This document shows, in pieces, positions 61,203-64,000 of a stretch of 64,000 bases of DNA (position 1 is the stretch's first letter; the number at the start of each line of letters is the position of its first letter). The translations under genes were made by a program, and so were the position numbers. The stretch is from Taxillus chinensis (Eukaryota; Streptophyta; Magnoliopsida; Santalales; Loranthaceae), in the NCBI GenBank assembly GCA_023512835.1, contig CM042092.1, positions 6,697,293-6,761,292 on the forward strand. The letters are read 5' to 3'. Under the pieces are notes generated by a model. That model worked only from the letters and a program-made list of their open reading frames with translations. It was not told where the DNA came from and ran no database searches.

Positions 61203-61478
61203 CTTGCTCGACACCTGCTCAAGCTTGAGGCTCGAGCAAATTTGCTCGAGCTCATGCTTGAGCGTCTGCTCAAGGCGTGATCAAGCCTGTGTTCGAGGCG
61301 TAATCAAGCCTCATCTTGAGCAGAGGCTCGAGCATATCTGCTCGAGTACCTGCTCAAAGCGTGCTCGATCCTCACTTCGAGCAGCGGTTCAAGTAGGCCT
61401 CAAGCAGATATGGTGGAGTCAATGCTTGAACCTCTGCTCGAGGCTCACCTCGAGTATCCCTCGAGCATGGATTCGAGT
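61203..61478. repeat. Array of CTCGAG-type palindromic words
   Basis: Seven exact CTCGAG sites plus about fifteen near variants (CTTGAG, CTCAAG, TTCGAG, ATCAAG) occur in about 275 bp. One 22-bp perfect palindrome lies at 61230-61251 (arms GCTCGAGCAAA and its complement), and a near-perfect one at 61326-61346. The open frame through it is a by-product of the repeat. Confidence 0.8.
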
Positions 61479-61781
61479 GATGATTTAGATGCGCACTAAA
61501 TTATGAAAATCTACTGCACGTAGGTTAAAAATGCCAAAGATACCGCAATCGCCTTGTACTATCCATTTTAAGAATAGCAAGGCAGCCGAAAGTTTTCGCC
61601 CTTCCTTCGCCATTAAGCTACCTCTGCAAACGAGTTTTTCTTTTTCCTTAAAAATTTTAAATCATCCCCATCGCTTTTTTCCAGAATAAAAACAAAAAAG
61701 TTGCTGTTGAAAAGATCAACGATAGAGAAGGAGCTCGTTTTTGGTGAACAAAGGCCGAACTTCCTTAAAAGCACACATTGA

Positions 61782-61785
<4 letters not shown>

Positions 61786-61818
<33 letters not shown>
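61786..61818. repeat. (GA)n microsatellite in the 5' leader of the F-box gene
   Basis: About 16 GA units lie 19 bp upstream of the proposed ATG at 61837. Such tracts are common in plant 5' UTRs. Confidence 0.9.
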
Positions 61819-61824
<6 letters not shown>

Positions 61825-61836
61825 TCGAATCAGAGG

Positions 61837-62805
61837 ATGGAATCGGGAATGGATTTGTCAGCTTTGCCGGAAGGTTGCATCGCCACCATACTGTCGCTTA
61901 CGTCACCCGAAGACGCCTGCCGCCTCTCGCTGCTCTGCAAAGCCTTCCTCTCCGCTGCAACCTCCGATGCTGTCTGGGGCGGTTTCCTCCCCGCCGACAT
62001 CGTGTCGTCTTATCTCGCCGCCGACCTTCGACCAAAGAGGGAGCTTTACTTCCGCCTCTGCGATTTCCCTCTACTCATCGATGGCAATAAAATGGTATTA
62101 TTCCTCACTCACTTTACTTTACATCCAATTCTTTGTGTCACGTATATTAATTAATTGCAACCCTAAAAGAAAGAAGTTGAAGTCCAGCGAGTAAGAAATA
62201 TTTGTGGACGGGAATAATATACGGGTCCTATGATTATGGTTTGGAAAAAAATAAAATAAATAAATAAAACTTGGTTTTGGGTCTTCAGATCAGGCAACGA
62301 TATTGGTAGACACCGGAAGGGCGAGCACACAAATTGCCGCTAATTATAGTTGCACTACTCTACCCAACACAAAGTTTCTGATCAGATCACCGTCCATCCC
62401 ATAGGCTATTACCCGGGAAATTATATAAACTCCAGCAAAATAAGCAATTTTCTATAAAATAAAAAAAAAGTCTGAAAAATTTCACGATTCACTATATAAT
62501 TACTAACTAGCGAAAAATACACATCTACCTGTTTATAGGGTCTCCCATATTTTAGCATTTTATTAGAATGTGTATCAAATATAATTATATTTACTGATGG
62601 TGCTGTGTTGTGTATGGATTTGGGATATTTACCTGTTTAAATTGCCTTCAAATTAATAGAACTTTTCATTGGAGAGACGGAGTGGGAAGAAATGCTGCAT
62701 GCTATCTGCAAGGAAGCTCTCTATAGTATGGGGTGATACTCCCCAATATTGGGCGTGGGAGTCTCCACCAGAATACTGGTCTGTTTCTGTCTTCTTCTTC
62801 TTCTT

Positions 62806-62843
<38 letters not shown>

Positions 62844-63671
62844 TGTCAACACCACTGCTACTAAAAGAGTGTTATCAAATAGGTAGTTTAGCTCCAAGCA
62901 ACTAAAATTGAATTTCCTAACTGAGCACACATATCGTTGTTGCTTATTTGATGCTTAAATGGTCATGCCCCTGTTAATTGAAGAATCTAGGATATATGGA
63001 AAACAGCTATTGTTGAATGGAAGAAGATGAAAATAGCTATTGTTGTCAATTTGTAAGTCACATGGATATGCTGCTGTCTGTCTTTCTGAACCCAACACAA
63101 CTAGGTGGTAGTGATACACATGTTTAATTGTAAGCATTGAGATATGTCAGGAGTGTGACATTTTATACTAGTTATCATCTCTGTCATATTAATTTATACT
63201 GTGCACAATTTGTTGCTCCGTTCATGTTCATGTTCATGTACGACAATTAGGTTTCAAGTGGCCAGTCTTCGCCTTGTGTGGTGGTTCGAAATCGCCGGCC
63301 AGATAAGTACTTCCATGCTATCACCAAAAACAAACTACGCTGCATACTTTGTTTTCAAATGGTCGGAAGATTCCTTCGGATTCGATAACCGTCCTTTGGA
63401 GCTCTCCATGGGGCCTTTGGGTGGTGAAAAAAGAATGCAGCGCAAAAATTTTAACCCCAGCCAGTATTTTCTGAGGTGGCCTTCGGGTGGGAGATTTTCT
63501 GAGGGTCTGAGGGAGAGGGCAGATGGGTGGAATGAGATTGAAATAGGCGAGTTCTTCAATTCAGGTGATGAAGATGAGGACTTGGAGATGAGCCTGCGAG
63601 AAGTGGATTGTCGATACCCAAAGAGTGGGCTTATGGTCTACGGGGTTGAGCTCCGACCAAAAGAGGGTTAA
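61837..63671 (+). CDS. F-box/PP2-B (phloem protein 2-like) protein (three exons, 265 aa)
   Basis: Coding exons are 61837-62094, 62660-62778 and 63251-63671, joined in frame at AAAATG|AACTTT and TACTG|GTTTC. Residues 6-52 are an F-box (LSALPEGCIATILSLTSPED, ACRLSLLCKAF, DAVWGGFLP), which binds the SKP1 subunit of SCF ubiquitin ligases. Then comes YFRLCDFPLLIDGN. Residues about 95-262 are the PP2 lectin-like domain, with SGKKCCMLSARKLSIVWGDT, RLVWWFEIAGQIST, YAAYFVF and a C-terminal GLMVYGVELRPK. Length and order match Arabidopsis PP2-B10-like proteins. PP2-B proteins probably target glycosylated or stress-related substrates, which is inferred from the family. The start is the first ATG after the GA tract and directly precedes the F-box. 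The gene appears intact. Confidence 0.9.
62806..62838. repeat. (TTA)n microsatellite in intron 2 of the F-box gene
   Basis: About ten ATT/TTA units lie just downstream of a TTC run. Confidence 0.9.
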
Positions 63672-63894
63672 GTGAAAAGGAGGGTTAATTTGCGGCAAGG
63701 GTGGCCGTGGATTAAGGTCATAAGCCAAAAGCGGGAGTGAATGAGATTGTAGATGCCTGGTAAAATATATTTTAATTTCATTGGATTTCGGGAACCAACA
63801 TGTTTGAGTTGAGACTTGAGAGGAAAAAGCTTCATACTCTTATTCCCCCCTGTAACGTTGGTCTGGAGGACAATGGACATTGGATCCTCTAAAG
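63672..63894 (+). other. 3' flank of the F-box/PP2-B gene
   Basis: Probable 3' UTR and short intergenic DNA. The minus-strand frame at 63668-63907 has no recognised domain. Confidence 0.4.
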
Positions 63895-63928
63895 TGGGCT
63901 GGCCCACACGGAGGATTGGCTATTTAAA
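63895..63928 (+). promoter_or_regulatory. Core-promoter-like sequence for a gene beyond the window
   Basis: TGGGCTGGCCCA (63895-63906) contains back-to-back site II / TCP-type elements and is followed 14 bp later by TATTTAAA (63921-63928). This arrangement is common in plant housekeeping promoters. No exon is visible before the window ends. Confidence 0.4.
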
Positions 63929-64000
63929 AGTGGCTCGGGTCCGTATGAGCCCGGTCTGATCATTTCACTTGACTCTTTATTTTAGTTATTATGGCATTTT

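Noticed and set aside
61204..61488. 94-aa Cys/Ser-rich frame
   Set aside because: It is a by-product of the CTCGAG-type palindrome array. Composition follows the DNA repeat.

Overview
This is eukaryotic nuclear DNA from a flowering plant, most likely a eudicot and perhaps woody. Genes are spliced and widely spaced in AT-rich DNA full of transposons. The recognisable proteins are plant families: a PUB9-type U-box E3 ligase, an RFL-type PPR protein, an F-box/PP2-B protein and the minor-spliceosome protein U11/U12-48K. The species cannot be read from the sequence.

Layout. 0.5-2.5 kb: a two-exon gene (+) for a small basic protein with a conserved CLVPTC-type tail. 3.1-4.0 kb: a GC-cored non-autonomous element. 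4.9-18.2 kb: a nested retrotransposon stack, where a solo LTR (target duplication TTGTC) is split by a decayed Athila/Tat-type Ty3/gypsy element (target duplication AGCAA) that carries three LTRs. 18.2-24.5 kb: AT-rich DNA, microsatellites and a three-copy repeat. 24.9-27.2 kb: the PUB9 orthologue (-). 27.7-32.7 kb: intergenic with transposon remnants. 32.7-38.0 kb: an old tandem duplication of non-coding DNA, then a decayed PPR tail, then an RFL-like PPR gene (-, 38.3-40.1 kb) with a one-base frameshift. 40.6-44.5 kb: a second GC-cored element split by a 2.6 kb solo LTR. 44.5-44.8 kb: a truncated ubiquitin 3' end beside a promoter/leader-like fragment. 45.7-46.0 kb: a roughly 20-bp minisatellite. 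47.6-48.1 kb: a hAT MITE with a perfect 8-bp target duplication. 48.5-56.1 kb: the four-exon U11-48K gene (+). 60.2 kb: a copia gag scrap. 61.2-61.5 kb: an array of CTCGAG-type palindromes. 61.8-63.7 kb: an F-box/PP2-B gene (+). The last 110 bases look like a core promoter for a gene beyond the window.

The most interesting signal lies just past the U11-48K stop codon. Two U12-type 5' splice-site-like motifs stand 12 nt apart, about 38 nt downstream of a good 3' splice site. This matches the U11-snRNP-binding splicing enhancer (USSE) through which U11-48K controls its own splicing in animals and plants. Other points worth a second look are the tandem 3' LTRs, a possible LTR-to-gag splice that would extend gag in frame, the captured ubiquitin end, and the palindrome array. 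The genes are unrelated housekeeping and regulatory loci and do not form a pathway.
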